The notes beneath the pieces were generated by a model. That model worked only from the letters and a program-made list of their open reading frames with translations, had not been told where the DNA came from and made no database searches. This document shows, piece by piece, positions 23,987 to 33,316 of a DNA stretch of 64,000 nt. Both the position numbers and the translations under genes were made by a program. Source of the DNA: an uncultured Hungatella sp. (GTDB lineage: Bacteria > Bacillota > Clostridia > Lachnospirales > Lachnospiraceae); NCBI GenBank assembly GCA_910579515.1, contig CAJTUV010000014.1, positions 1 through 64,000 of the forward strand, in the 5' to 3' direction. Numbering within the stretch: position 1 is the stretch's first letter; every line of letters starts with the position of its first letter.

Positions 23987-24217
23987 ATGTTAGAGAAAAT
24001 GAAGGAAATCATTGCAGAACAGTTGAGTGTTGAAGAGGATAGCATTACAGAGGAATCTAAATTTAAAGAGGATTTGAACGCGGATTCTCTGGATTTATTT
24101 GAATTGGTTATGGCTTTGGAGGATGAGTATTCTGTAGAGATTCCGGCAGAGGAATTGGAAAAGCTGACAACAGTTGGGGATGTGATGAATTATCTGAAGG
24201 AAAAAGGCGTGGAGTAA
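23987..24217 (+). CDS. acpP: Acyl carrier protein
   Basis: Small acidic carrier (76 aa) that holds growing acyl chains on a 4'-phosphopantetheine arm. The attachment serine is S34 in NADSLDLFEL. The helix after it matches the partner-recognition helix of ACPs. AAAGGGGAAAC precedes the ATG. The 97-base gap after fabH holds no further gene that I can support. It is followed 19 bases later by fabK. Confidence 0.95.
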   Translation: MLEKMKEIIAEQLSVEEDSITEESKFKEDLNADSLDLFELVMALEDEYSVEIPAEELEKLTTVGDVMNYLKEKGVE

Positions 24218-24236
24218 CAGGAAACTGGAGGAAATT

Positions 24237-25163
24237 ATGAAGACAAGGGTAACGGAACTTTTGGGAATCTCTTATCCCATTATCCAGGGCGGTATGGCTT
24301 GGGTGGCGGAACATCATCTGGCTGCGGCTGTGTCAGAGGCCGGCGGGCTGGGACTTATTGGAGGAGCTAATGCTCCGGGAGAGGTGGTGCGCCAGGAAAT
24401 CAGAGAAGCGAAAAAGCTTACGGATAAACCGTTTGGCGTCAATGTGATGCTGATGAGTCCTCATGCGGAGGATGTAGCCAAGGTTGTGGTGGAAGAAGGC
24501 ATCAAGGTGGTGACTACCGGTGCAGGGAATCCAGAAAAGTATATGGACATGTGGAAAGCAGCAGGCATCAAGGTAATTCCTGTAGTCGCTTCTGTGGCTC
24601 TGGCAAGGAGAATGGAGAAGTATGGTGCAGACGCTGTGGTGGCAGAAGGATGTGAGTCCGGCGGCCATATTGGGGAGCAGACGACTATGACTTTGGTTCC
24701 CCAGGTAAAGGACGCCATATCCATTCCGGTGATTGCGGCCGGCGGAATCGGAGACGGCAGAGGAATTGCGGCAGCCTTTATGCTGGGAGCAGAGGCAGTC
24801 CAGATCGGAACCCGCTTTGTGGTTTCCAAAGAGGCTGTGGTACATGAGAATTATAAGCAGAGAATCATTAAGGCCAAGGATATTGACTCTGTGGTGACAG
24901 GGAGAAGTCATGGGCACCCTATTCGTGGTTTGAGAAATAAGATGACCAGAGAGTATGTAAAACTGGAGCAGGAAGGAAAGTCTTTTGAGGAGTTAGAGTA
25001 TTTGACGCTGGGAGCGCTGAGAAAGGCGGTTCAGGAGGGCGATGTGGACTTTGGCACAGTGATGGCAGGCCAGATTGCAGGAATGATTTCTAAGGAGCAG
25101 ACTTGTAAGGAAATTATTGAGGAAATGATGGCCCGGGCTTCTGAACTAATGAATTGGAATTAA
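24237..25163 (+). CDS. fabK: Enoyl-ACP reductase II (FMN-dependent)
   Basis: FMN- and NAD(P)H-dependent reductase that performs the last step of each elongation cycle, of the nitronate-monooxygenase fold. Characteristic segments are IIQGGMAWVAEHHLAAAVSEAGGLG, VVAEGCESGGHIG and AAGGIGDGRGIAAAFMLGAEAVQIGTRF. Length 308 aa is typical. TGGAGGAAATT precedes the ATG. No FabI-type reductase is seen in the operon, so this is probably the main enoyl reductase. A longer paralogue ends the same operon at 32125. Confidence 0.94.
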   Translation: MKTRVTELLGISYPIIQGGMAWVAEHHLAAAVSEAGGLGLIGGANAPGEVVRQEIREAKKLTDKPFGVNVMLMSPHAEDVAKVVVEEGIKVVTTGAGNPEKYMDMWKAAGIKVIPVVASVALARRMEKYGADAVVAEGCESGGHIGEQTTMTLVPQVKDAISIPVIAAGGIGDGRGIAAAFMLGAEAVQIGTRFVVSKEAVVHENYKQRIIKAKDIDSVVTGRSHGHPIRGLRNKMTREYVKLEQEGKSFEELEYLTLGALRKAVQEGDVDFGTVMAGQIAGMISKEQTCKEIIEEMMARASELMNWN

Positions 25164-25185
25164 GTAGAAAAAGAGGTGTGTTGTG

Positions 25186-26100
25186 ATGAGCGTTGCTTTT
25201 ATTTTTCCAGGGCAAGGCGCCCAGGTAACTGGAATGGGCAGAGATTTTTATGAACAGACAGACACAGGAAGAAAGGTGTTTGACAAAGCATCACAGCTTT
25301 TGGGATTTTCCATGCCAGAGCTGTGTTTTGAGCCAAATGAGCGGTTAAATCTTACAGAATACACCCAGGCGGCTATGGTGACCGTCAGCATTGCCATGAT
25401 GAAGGTGCTGATGGAAGAGACGAAGATTCGTCCTGATGTGGCGGCAGGGCTAAGTTTGGGAGAATATTGCGCATTATTTGCAACGGGTGCTATGTCAGAG
25501 GAAGACGCCATCACAGCAGTGAGAAAAAGAGGAATTTTGATGCAGCAGGCGGTTCCTGCGGGAATTGGTTCCATGGCTGCAATTCTTGGCATGGAGGCAG
25601 CAGGGATTGAGGCAGTTTTGGCAGATCTGAAAGAGGTACAGATTGCAAACTACAACTGTCCTGGGCAGATTGTAATTTCAGGGAAAAAAGAGGCTGTTGA
25701 ACTTGCAGGAGAAAAGCTAAAGGGCGCTGGTGCAAAGAGAGTGATACCACTTAACGTCAGCGGGCCGTTCCACTCCTGCATGTTGTCAGAAGCAGGAAAG
25801 GAGCTTGGAAAGGCTCTGGAAGGAGTAGAACTCCATCCGCTTAAAATTCCCTATGTGGCAAATGTGACGGCAGATTATGTGACAGATAGAAACGAGATTA
25901 AAGGTCTTTTGGAAAAGCAGGTTTCTCATTCTGTCAGATGGCAGCAGAGTGTAGAGACCATGCTCAGTCATGGTGTGGACACTTTTATAGAGATTGGCCC
26001 GGGGAAGACATTAAGCGGATTTATGAAGAAAATTAGTCGGAATGTAAAGACCGTAAATATAGAGAAGCTAGAGGATTTAGAGAAGGTGAAGGAGATTTAG
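25186..26100 (+). CDS. fabD: Malonyl-CoA:ACP transacylase
   Basis: Transfers malonyl groups from CoA to ACP. The N-terminal FPGQGAQ motif is present, with the active-site serine S90 in GLSLGEY and the partner histidine in VSGPFHSCML. Length 304 aa is typical. ATG 25186 is preferred over the immediately preceding in-frame GTG at 25183; AGAGGTG lies upstream. Its stop codon is separated from the fabG ATG by a single base, implying translational coupling. Confidence 0.94.
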   Translation: MSVAFIFPGQGAQVTGMGRDFYEQTDTGRKVFDKASQLLGFSMPELCFEPNERLNLTEYTQAAMVTVSIAMMKVLMEETKIRPDVAAGLSLGEYCALFATGAMSEEDAITAVRKRGILMQQAVPAGIGSMAAILGMEAAGIEAVLADLKEVQIANYNCPGQIVISGKKEAVELAGEKLKGAGAKRVIPLNVSGPFHSCMLSEAGKELGKALEGVELHPLKIPYVANVTADYVTDRNEIKGLLEKQVSHSVRWQQSVETMLSHGVDTFIEIGPGKTLSGFMKKISRNVKTVNIEKLEDLEKVKEI

Positions 26101-26101
26101 G

Positions 26102-26842
26102 ATGTTGAAGGATAAGGTTGCAGTTGTGACAGGAGCCAGCAGAGGAATTGGAAAAGAGATTGCCAAGACTTTGGCCTTACAGGGAGCAAAGGTGATTGTG
26201 AATTTCTGTGGTTCCGAGGAGAAGGCAAGAGAGACTGTGGAGGAAATTAAAGAAGCAGGCGGCGTGGCTGAGGCATTGCAGTGTGACGTCTCAGATTTTG
26301 ACAAGGCAGCTGAGATGATGGAATATGTGGTGAAGCAATATGGAAGAGTGGATATTCTTGTGAACAATGCGGGAATCACCAGAGACGGTCTTTTGATGAA
26401 AATGTCAGGAGAGGATTTTGACGCCGTATTGGATACGAATTTAAAAGGAGCTTTTCACTGTATCCGCCATGTGGCACGTCAGATGGTGAAACAGAGGGGC
26501 GGAAGAATCATTAACATTTCTTCTGTATCTGGCGTTTTGGGAAATGCAGGGCAGGTTAATTATTCTGCTTCCAAGGCGGGAATTATCGGTATGACGAAAG
26601 CAGCCGCCAGAGAACTGGCCAGCCGCGGCATCACCGTAAATGCAGTAGCTCCTGGGTTTATTAAGACGGATATGACAGATAAGCTTTCAGATTCTGTGAA
26701 GGAAGGGGTAACGGCTCAAATTCCTTTAAGAACTTTTGGAGAGACCAAGGATGTGGCTTATGCAGTTGCATTTCTGGCGTCTGAGGAGGCAAGGTATATT
26801 ACAGGGCAGGTTTTGTGTGTAGACGGCGGCATGGCTATGTAG
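26102..26842 (+). CDS. fabG: 3-oxoacyl-ACP reductase
   Basis: NADPH-dependent short-chain dehydrogenase that reduces beta-ketoacyl-ACP. The cofactor loop is TGASRGIG (10-17), NNAG is present, and the catalytic set is Ser in INISSVSG with Tyr and Lys in YSASKAG. Length 246 aa is typical. The ATG follows the fabD stop codon by one base. The ribosome binding site GGAGAT lies inside the end of fabD. Confidence 0.95.
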   Translation: MLKDKVAVVTGASRGIGKEIAKTLALQGAKVIVNFCGSEEKARETVEEIKEAGGVAEALQCDVSDFDKAAEMMEYVVKQYGRVDILVNNAGITRDGLLMKMSGEDFDAVLDTNLKGAFHCIRHVARQMVKQRGGRIINISSVSGVLGNAGQVNYSASKAGIIGMTKAAARELASRGITVNAVAPGFIKTDMTDKLSDSVKEGVTAQIPLRTFGETKDVAYAVAFLASEEARYITGQVLCVDGGMAM

Positions 26843-26885
26843 TGATGTTTGAAGGTCGTGAAGCATGAACAAAATGGAGGAGAAC

Positions 26886-28130
26886 ATGGATAGGAAAAAC
26901 AGAGTGGTGGTAACCGGAATGGGTGCGATAACTCCCATAGGAAATGATGTGGAGTCATTCTGGAGGAGTTTAAAGGAGAAAAAAGTGGGAATCGGGCAGA
27001 TTTCCACTTTTGATACCACAGATTATAAGGTGAAGCTGGCAGCAGAGGTAAAAGACTTTGACGCCAAGGAGTATATGGATGTAAAGGCTTCTAAGCGTAT
27101 GGAGCGGTTTTCTCAGTTTGCAGTTGCTGCAGCCAAGGAAGCGTTAGAGGATTCTGGACTCTCTTTGGAAAAGGAAGATCCATACCGTATCGGCGTGTGT
27201 GTGGGATCTGGAATCGGAAGTCTTCAGTCTATGGAGAAGGAACACAAGAAGCTTTTGGAAAAAGGACCTGGAAGAATTAACCCTCTGCTGGTCCCTATGA
27301 TGATCTGCAACATGGCTGCAGGGAATGTGGCTATTCAGTTTGGCCTTAAGGGAAAATGTTTTAATGTGGTGACGGCCTGTGCCACAGGAACCCATTCTAT
27401 TGGAGAAGCGTTCCGTTCGATTCAGTATGGTGAGGCAGATGTGATGGTGGCAGGCGGCACAGAGTCTAGTATTACGCCTTTAGGGGTAGCAGGATTTACA
27501 GCATTGACGGCGCTGAGTACTTCTCAGAACCCTCTGAGGGCCTCCATTCCTTTTGATAAGGAGAGAAATGGGTTCGTAATGGGTGAAGGAGCAGGCATAG
27601 TGGTATTAGAGTCTCTGGAACATGCTAAGGCAAGAGGCGCCAGGATTTATGCGGAGCTGGTGGGATATGGAGCCACATGCGACGCTTATCACATCACATC
27701 TCCTGCAGAGGATGGAAGCGGAGCGGCCAAAGCCATGGAAATGGCCATGAAGGACGGCAATGTAAATCCGGAGGAGATTGATTATATTAATGCTCATGGA
27801 ACCAGCACCCATCACAATGATTTGTTTGAGACAAAGGCAATGAAGCTGGCTTTGAAGGAGCATGCATATCAGGTTCCTATTAATTCTACAAAGTCCATGA
27901 TCGGTCATCTTCTGGGCGCGGCTGGCGGCGTGGAATTTATCACCTGTATAAAAACGATTGAGGATGGATTTATCCATGCCACTGCAGGTTTAGAAATGGA
28001 AGATGAGGAATGTGATTTGAATTATACAAAGGGAGAAGGCGTGGCAGCAGAGGTTTATTATGCTCTCACAAATTCTCTGGGATTTGGCGGGCATAATGCT
28101 AGTCTGTTGGTTAAAAAGTTTGAGGCGTAG
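26886..28130 (+). CDS. fabF: Beta-ketoacyl-ACP synthase II
   Basis: Elongating condensing enzyme. The catalytic cysteine is C165 in VVTACATGTHS. The two histidines lie in INAHGTSTHHND and IGHLLGAAGG. Length 414 aa is typical. Three in-frame ATGs lie close together (26865, 26874, 26886); 26886 is chosen because GGAGGAG lies directly before it. The only elongating synthase in this operon. Confidence 0.94.
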   Translation: MDRKNRVVVTGMGAITPIGNDVESFWRSLKEKKVGIGQISTFDTTDYKVKLAAEVKDFDAKEYMDVKASKRMERFSQFAVAAAKEALEDSGLSLEKEDPYRIGVCVGSGIGSLQSMEKEHKKLLEKGPGRINPLLVPMMICNMAAGNVAIQFGLKGKCFNVVTACATGTHSIGEAFRSIQYGEADVMVAGGTESSITPLGVAGFTALTALSTSQNPLRASIPFDKERNGFVMGEGAGIVVLESLEHAKARGARIYAELVGYGATCDAYHITSPAEDGSGAAKAMEMAMKDGNVNPEEIDYINAHGTSTHHNDLFETKAMKLALKEHAYQVPINSTKSMIGHLLGAAGGVEFITCIKTIEDGFIHATAGLEMEDEECDLNYTKGEGVAAEVYYALTNSLGFGGHNASLLVKKFEA

Positions 28131-28141
28131 GAGGGAAAAGG

Positions 28142-28579
28142 ATGAAGGTTCAGGAAATTATTTCCTTGATGAAAGCTGTTTCAGATTATGGTATGACAGA
28201 GCTTAAGTTGGATGACGGAACCATGAAACTGTCATTAAGAAAAGAGGCTGTGATTCAGGAAGCAGTGGAAAAACAGCCTGTGATTTTGGCAGCGCCTGTG
28301 GGAAATGAGGAAACAATGCAGAGGGCAGAAGTTTCGTTTTCCTCTGACCAGGTGGTGGCCTCTCCTTTGGTTGGAACTTTTTACAGTGCTCCTTCCCCTG
28401 ATGCAGATGATTTTGTGAAGGTGGGGGACACAGTGAAAAAAGGTCAGGTTTTGGGAATTATTGAGGCTATGAAATTGATGAATGAAATTGAAAGTGATTT
28501 TGACGGAGTGGTTGAGGCGATTCTTGTAAAGAATGAGGAAGTGGTGGAATACGGCCAGCCATTGTTTCGCATTAAATAA
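28142..28579 (+). CDS. accB: Biotin carboxyl carrier protein of acetyl-CoA carboxylase
   Basis: Carries carboxybiotin between the AccC and AccDA active sites. The biotinylated lysine is K111 in IEAMKLMNE, and the thumb region SPLVGTFYSAPSPDADDFVKVGD precedes it. The N-terminal half is a short helical dimerisation region. Length 145 aa is typical. GGAGGG lies before the ATG. The enzyme needs biotin, which fits with the BioY importer encoded earlier in the window. Confidence 0.95.
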   Translation: MKVQEIISLMKAVSDYGMTELKLDDGTMKLSLRKEAVIQEAVEKQPVILAAPVGNEETMQRAEVSFSSDQVVASPLVGTFYSAPSPDADDFVKVGDTVKKGQVLGIIEAMKLMNEIESDFDGVVEAILVKNEEVVEYGQPLFRIK

Positions 28580-28593
28580 AGGAGAGGTAAGGC

Positions 28594-29016
28594 ATGTTAG
28601 GAATTCAGGAGATTCAGGAGATTATTCCCCACAGACATCCATTTTTGCTGATTGATTGTATCGAGGAACTAGAGCCTGGGAAGAGAGCTGTAGGGTATAA
28701 ATGTATCACTTACGACGAGCCTCAGTTTCGGGGACACTTTCCCCAGGAGCCGGTAATGCCGGGAGTTTTGATGATAGAGGCTCTTGCTCAGGTGGGAGCT
28801 GTGGCAATTTTAAGCGTGGAAGAAAATAAGGGAAAGACCGCTTATTTTGGAGGAATTGACAAGGCCAAGTTTAAAAGAAAGGTAATCCCAGGGGATAAGC
28901 TGAGACTGGAGTGCGAGATCATTAAGCAGAAAGGTCCTGTGGGAGTAGGAAAGGCTGTGGCTACTGTTGACGGTCAGACAGCAGTGACGGCAGAGTTAAC
29001 ATTTATGATTGGATAG
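28594..29016 (+). CDS. fabZ: 3-hydroxyacyl-ACP dehydratase
   Basis: Hot-dog-fold dehydratase. Active-site H48 is in FRGHFPQEPVMPG and E62 in LMIEALAQVG; the substrate-gating N-terminus is IIPHRHPFLLIDCI. Length 140 aa is typical. GGAGAGG precedes the ATG. The operon has no recognisable fabA, fabM or fabN gene, so how unsaturated fatty acids are made is not evident from this window. Confidence 0.95.
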   Translation: MLGIQEIQEIIPHRHPFLLIDCIEELEPGKRAVGYKCITYDEPQFRGHFPQEPVMPGVLMIEALAQVGAVAILSVEENKGKTAYFGGIDKAKFKRKVIPGDKLRLECEIIKQKGPVGVGKAVATVDGQTAVTAELTFMIG

Positions 29017-29027
29017 GGGATGGAGCC

Positions 29028-30389
29028 ATGTTTCGGAAAATATTGATTGCCAACCGAGGCGAGATTGCCGTGCGCATCATCAGGGCATGTAGGGAAATGG
29101 GAATTCAGTCTGTGGCAGTATATTCGGAAGCAGACCGAGACAGTCTTCATACGCTTTTGGCAGACGAGGCTATCTGTATCGGTCCTGCGCCGTCAGATAA
29201 GAGCTACCTGAATATGGAGCAGATTCTGGCAGCTACTGTGGCTATGAAGGCGGAGGCCATTCACCCTGGATTTGGATTTCTTTCTGAAAATGCCAAGTTT
29301 GCCGAGTTGTGTGAAAAGTGTAACATTGCTTTTATTGGCCCTTCGGCGGAGATTATTCACAAAATGGGAAATAAGTCAGAAGCCAGAAAGACGATGATAG
29401 AGGCGGGGGTTCCGGTGGTGCCAGGAGGCAAAGAGCCTGTATACACAGTAGAAGAAGCCAGAAAGATGGCCGATTCTATCGGGTATCCGGTGATGATTAA
29501 AGCTTCTTCTGGCGGCGGCGGAAAGGGTATGAGAATTTCTTATGGGCCGGAGGATTTTGAGGCTAATTTCCAGAATGCTCAGATGGAGTCTGTAAAGGGA
29601 TTCTCTGACGATACCATGTATCTGGAAAAGTATGTAGAGAAGCCCCGTCATATTGAATTTCAGATTCTGGCGGACAAATACGGTCATGTAATTCATTTGG
29701 GAGAGCGGGACTGTTCGATTCAAAGAAGACATCAGAAAGTTTTGGAGGAGGCTCCGTCTGTGGCGATTTGTCCAGAGCTTCGCAAACAGATGGGAGAAAC
29801 CGCGGTCAGGGCAGCAAAGGCAGTAGGCTATGAAAATGCGGGGACCATTGAGTTTTTGCTGGATAAAGATAAGCATTTTTATTTCATGGAAATGAATACC
29901 CGAATCCAGGTAGAGCATCCCATAACGGAGATGGTGACTGGCCTGGATTTGATTAAGGAACAGATTCGGGTTGCGGCTGGAGAGCCTCTTTCCATTACCC
30001 AAGACCAGGTGAAACTTCACGGTCATGCGATTGAGTGCAGAATTAATGCGGAAAATCCTGGAAAAAATTTTAGGCCATGCCCGGGAAGAATTAGCAATGT
30101 ACATGTGCCCGGAGGAAACGGTGTTCGGGTTGACAGCCATATTTACAGTGATTATCAAATTCCGCCTAATTATGATTCTATGCTTTTGAAGCTGATTGTC
30201 CATGGAAGCGACAGGGCGTCGGCTGTGGCCAAGATGAGAAGCGCACTGGGGGAATTAGTCATTGAAGGGATAGAGACAAATTTGGATTTCCAGTATGAGA
30301 TTTTGAATCATGAGGCGTATCAAAACGGGGATACGGATACTCATTTTATTCAGACGTATTTTTCGGATTACTGCGGCGGCAGTTCATAG
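29028..30389 (+). CDS. accC: Biotin carboxylase subunit of acetyl-CoA carboxylase
   Basis: ATP-grasp enzyme that carboxylates biotin on AccB. Visible motifs are KILIANRGEIAVRIIRACREMG at the N-terminus, the glycine-rich ATP loop SSGGGGKGM, EKPRHIEFQILAD, and EMNTRIQVEHPITEM. Length 453 aa is typical. It follows fabZ by 11 bases and precedes the fused accDA gene by 14 bases. Confidence 0.96.
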   Translation: MFRKILIANRGEIAVRIIRACREMGIQSVAVYSEADRDSLHTLLADEAICIGPAPSDKSYLNMEQILAATVAMKAEAIHPGFGFLSENAKFAELCEKCNIAFIGPSAEIIHKMGNKSEARKTMIEAGVPVVPGGKEPVYTVEEARKMADSIGYPVMIKASSGGGGKGMRISYGPEDFEANFQNAQMESVKGFSDDTMYLEKYVEKPRHIEFQILADKYGHVIHLGERDCSIQRRHQKVLEEAPSVAICPELRKQMGETAVRAAKAVGYENAGTIEFLLDKDKHFYFMEMNTRIQVEHPITEMVTGLDLIKEQIRVAAGEPLSITQDQVKLHGHAIECRINAENPGKNFRPCPGRISNVHVPGGNGVRVDSHIYSDYQIPPNYDSMLLKLIVHGSDRASAVAKMRSALGELVIEGIETNLDFQYEILNHEAYQNGDTDTHFIQTYFSDYCGGSS

Positions 30390-30403
30390 GAAGGTGATGT
30401 GTT

Positions 30404-32107
30404 ATGCTCAAAAATATGTTTAAGAAGACTTACACTTTGATTGACACAAAATACAAGGAATTGTCAAAACAGCAGCCCAATATTCCAAAGGGCCTTTGGC
30501 GGAAATGCAGAAAGTGCGGACAGATGGTGTATGCGGAGGATGTGAAGAGCAATTTTTATACTTGCCCTAAATGTGATAACTATTTCCGCGTTCACGCCTA
30601 CCGTCGGATTGAGATGACGGCAGATGAGGGAACCTTTGAGGAGTGGAATCAGGAGATGGAGTTTACCAATCCGCTGGAGTTTCCTGGTTATGAGGAAAAG
30701 GTTCAGGCGGCAAAGGAAAAGACAAAGCTGAATGAGGCAGTGGTGACAGGAAAATGCATAATTGAGGGAGAAGAAACAGCCTTTGGGGTATGTGATTCCA
30801 GATTCCTTATGAGCAGCATGGGCCATGTGGTAGGGGAAAAGATTACCTCTATGGTGGAACGGGCTACCAGGGAGAAGCTGCCAGTGGTGCTGTTCGCCTG
30901 TTCTGGAGGAGCCAGAATGCAGGAGGGATGTGTGTCTCTTATGCAGATGGCAAAGACCAGCGGAGCGTTAAAAAGACATCATGAGGCAGGTCTTTTGTAT
31001 ATCAGTGTTTTGACGGACCCTACTACCGGAGGGGTCACAGCCAGTTTTGCCATGCTGGGGGATATTATTTTGGCAGAGCCGGGGGCATTGATTGGATTTG
31101 CAGGTCCCAGAGTAATTCAGCAGACGATTGGTCAAAAGCTTCCCAATGGGTTTCAGAGGGCGGAGTTTTTGCAGGATCATGGATTTGTGGACAAAATCGT
31201 AAGCCGCAAGGAGATGAAGGAAACTCTTGGGCAGATTTTAAAGATGCATAACACGGTTAAAGTTTTTGATTGTGAGGAGACAAAAACGGAGTTAGGAATT
31301 ACCGGCGTGGAGTATAAAAAGGGGAAGGAAAAGGCCTGGGATCATGTGCTTCTTTCCAGAAAAGCGGACCGCCTTACCTCTCTGGATTATATTCAGGCTA
31401 TTTTTGATGATTTTATAGAGTTTCATGGAGACCGGTATTTTGGAGACGACGGGGCCATTGTAGGCGGAATTGCTATGTTCCATGGCAAGCCAGTGACAGT
31501 GATTGGGCAGCAGAAGGGTAAGAATACAAAGGATAACATTAAGCGGAATTTTGGAATGCCTTTGCCGGAAGGGTATCGGAAGGCTTTGCGTCTGATGAGG
31601 CAGGCGGAGGATTTTGGAAGGCCTATCATTTGTTTTGTGGATACGCCTGGAGCCTTTTGTGGAATTGAGGCAGAGGAGCGGGGACAAGGGGAGGCCATCG
31701 CCCAGAATCTGTTCCAGATGTCAGATTTAAAGGTGCCTGTACTTTCTATTATTATCGGAGAAGGGGGAAGTGGCGGAGCTCTTTCTATGGCAGTGGCCAA
31801 TCAGGTGTGGATGATGGAACACGCGGTTTATTCGGTGCTTTCTCCAGAAGGGTTTGCTTCTATTTTGTGGAAGGATAGCAAGAAAGCGGATCAAGCGTCA
31901 GAAGTGATGAAGATGACGGCAGAGGATTTGGTAAAGCTTCAGATTGTGGATCAAGTGATTCCAGAAACGGTTCCTGCGTGTGAGGAGGTTCTCACGGAAC
32001 TTGCAGGGGAGATGGAAACCAGGATTTTGAAGTTTTTGGCGGATTTTGGCCGGATGACGGATAAGGAGCTAGTGGAACAGCGATATGAGAGGTTCCGCAG
32101 GATTTAG
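30404..32107 (+). CDS. accDA: Fused acetyl-CoA carboxylase carboxyltransferase, beta plus alpha (AccD-AccA)
   Basis: A single 567-residue protein joins both halves of the carboxyltransferase. Residues 1 to about 290 are AccD-like: a zinc ribbon with C35, C38, C54 and C57, then FACSGGARMQEG and GGVTASFAMLGD. Residues from about 300 on are AccA-like: FHGDRYFGDDGAIVGGIA, CFVDTPGAFCGIEAEERGQ and EGGSGGALSMAVAN. There is no stop or frame break at the junction. The two subunits are separate genes in E. coli and B. subtilis. The fusion guarantees 1:1 stoichiometry. Confidence 0.95.
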   Translation: MLKNMFKKTYTLIDTKYKELSKQQPNIPKGLWRKCRKCGQMVYAEDVKSNFYTCPKCDNYFRVHAYRRIEMTADEGTFEEWNQEMEFTNPLEFPGYEEKVQAAKEKTKLNEAVVTGKCIIEGEETAFGVCDSRFLMSSMGHVVGEKITSMVERATREKLPVVLFACSGGARMQEGCVSLMQMAKTSGALKRHHEAGLLYISVLTDPTTGGVTASFAMLGDIILAEPGALIGFAGPRVIQQTIGQKLPNGFQRAEFLQDHGFVDKIVSRKEMKETLGQILKMHNTVKVFDCEETKTELGITGVEYKKGKEKAWDHVLLSRKADRLTSLDYIQAIFDDFIEFHGDRYFGDDGAIVGGIAMFHGKPVTVIGQQKGKNTKDNIKRNFGMPLPEGYRKALRLMRQAEDFGRPIICFVDTPGAFCGIEAEERGQGEAIAQNLFQMSDLKVPVLSIIIGEGGSGGALSMAVANQVWMMEHAVYSVLSPEGFASILWKDSKKADQASEVMKMTAEDLVKLQIVDQVIPETVPACEEVLTELAGEMETRILKFLADFGRMTDKELVEQRYERFRRI

Positions 32108-32124
32108 GCGGGGAGGAAAGGCGA

Positions 32125-33261
32125 ATGGGAAGGTCTAAAGTGAAAGAGCCTCTGGTAATCGGCGATCTTGTGGTGGAGAAACCGATTATTCAGGGTGGTA
32201 TGGGAGTGGGAATTAGCCTGTCTTCTTTGGCAGGAACCGTGGCAAAAGAAGGCGGAATGGGAATCATTTCCACAGCTCAGATTGGGTTTAAGGACCCTGA
32301 TTTTCAGTCCCATCAGTTGGAAGCGAATTTAAGGGCTATTGGGAGCGAGCTTTGCAAGGCGAGAGAGATTGGACCGAATGGAGCTGTTGGTTTTAACATT
32401 ATGGTGGCGACAAAACAGTATGATCTCTATGTGAAAGAGGCGGTAAGAGCTGGGGCAGATATTATCATTTCCGGTGCAGGCCTCCCTGTGGATTTGCCTA
32501 AATATGTGGCAGAAGCAGAGAGCGAAAGCGATAGAATGGTAAAAAGGGGAAAAACAAAGCTGGCTCCTATTGTATCTTCTGTGAAGTCTGTTTCTGTTAT
32601 TTGTAAAATGTGGGACAGAAAGTATCACACAACGCCGGATATGGTGGTTGTGGAGGGGCCTTTGGCTGGCGGTCATCTGGGATTTTCCAGAGAACAGTTG
32701 ACAGGGCTGGGCGCTGACACAAAGAATGTGGAGAAGACCTTCTTAAGAGAGCAGTATGAGAAAGAGATTCAGGGTATTTTTAAAGTGGTAAAGGATTTGG
32801 AGGAGGCCTATGGAAAGAGGATTCCTGTGGTAGTAGCAGGAGGAATTTATGACCATGAGGATGTGGTTCATCATCTGGAGCTGGGGGCGGCAGGAGTGCA
32901 GATTGCCACTCGTTTTGTGACAACTGTAGAGTGTGATGCGGCTGAGGCCTATAAGCAGGCGTACATCCAGGCTAAGAAAGAGGATATAGTGATTACAAAG
33001 AGTCCGGTGGGGATGCCTGGAAGAGCGATTAAAAATCCGTTTTTGGAGAGGATTCAGAAGGAACGGATTGCGCCGACTCGTTGTTTTCAGTGTCTGGAAC
33101 GGTGCAATCCCAAGGAGACGCCATATTGCATTACAGATGCGCTGGTCAGGGCAGCGCTGGGAGATGTGGACCATGGACTTCTGTTTTGCGGAAGTAATGC
33201 TTATCGGGCGGAGCGGATTGAAACAGTGGCTGAAGTAATGCGGGAGCTGACAGAGGAATAA
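32125..33261 (+). CDS. FabK-like/nitronate monooxygenase family flavoprotein
   Basis: FMN-binding TIM-barrel protein of the nitronate monooxygenase/FabK superfamily, 378 aa, longer than FabK. It shows IIQGGMGVGISLSSLAGTVAKEGG, GPLAGGHLGFS and VVAGGIYDHEDVVHHLELGAAGVQIATRF. A C-terminal extension carries a cysteine cluster, C320, C323, C327 and C335 (CFQCLERCNPKETPYC), which could bind a metal or Fe-S cluster. It is 17 bases after accDA and so probably part of the fab operon. Its reaction is unknown; a second enoyl reductase or a lipid-linked oxidoreductase are both possible. Confidence 0.85.
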   Translation: MGRSKVKEPLVIGDLVVEKPIIQGGMGVGISLSSLAGTVAKEGGMGIISTAQIGFKDPDFQSHQLEANLRAIGSELCKAREIGPNGAVGFNIMVATKQYDLYVKEAVRAGADIIISGAGLPVDLPKYVAEAESESDRMVKRGKTKLAPIVSSVKSVSVICKMWDRKYHTTPDMVVVEGPLAGGHLGFSREQLTGLGADTKNVEKTFLREQYEKEIQGIFKVVKDLEEAYGKRIPVVVAGGIYDHEDVVHHLELGAAGVQIATRFVTTVECDAAEAYKQAYIQAKKEDIVITKSPVGMPGRAIKNPFLERIQKERIAPTRCFQCLERCNPKETPYCITDALVRAALGDVDHGLLFCGSNAYRAERIETVAEVMRELTEE

Positions 33262-33316
33262 ATGTTGTAAGCGAGCATAGATTGGAATGAAATGTATTGT
33301 AGTATGGAGAGTCTCT

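Noticed and set aside
29376..30203. A 275-codon minus-strand frame opposite accC
   Set aside because: Antisense shadow of a highly conserved biotin carboxylase gene; no promoter, ribosome site or family similarity.
30404..32107. AccD-AccA fusion as a sequencing error
   Set aside because: The frame is continuous with a plausible linker and normal composition. The fusion is reported as real but could be checked by resequencing.
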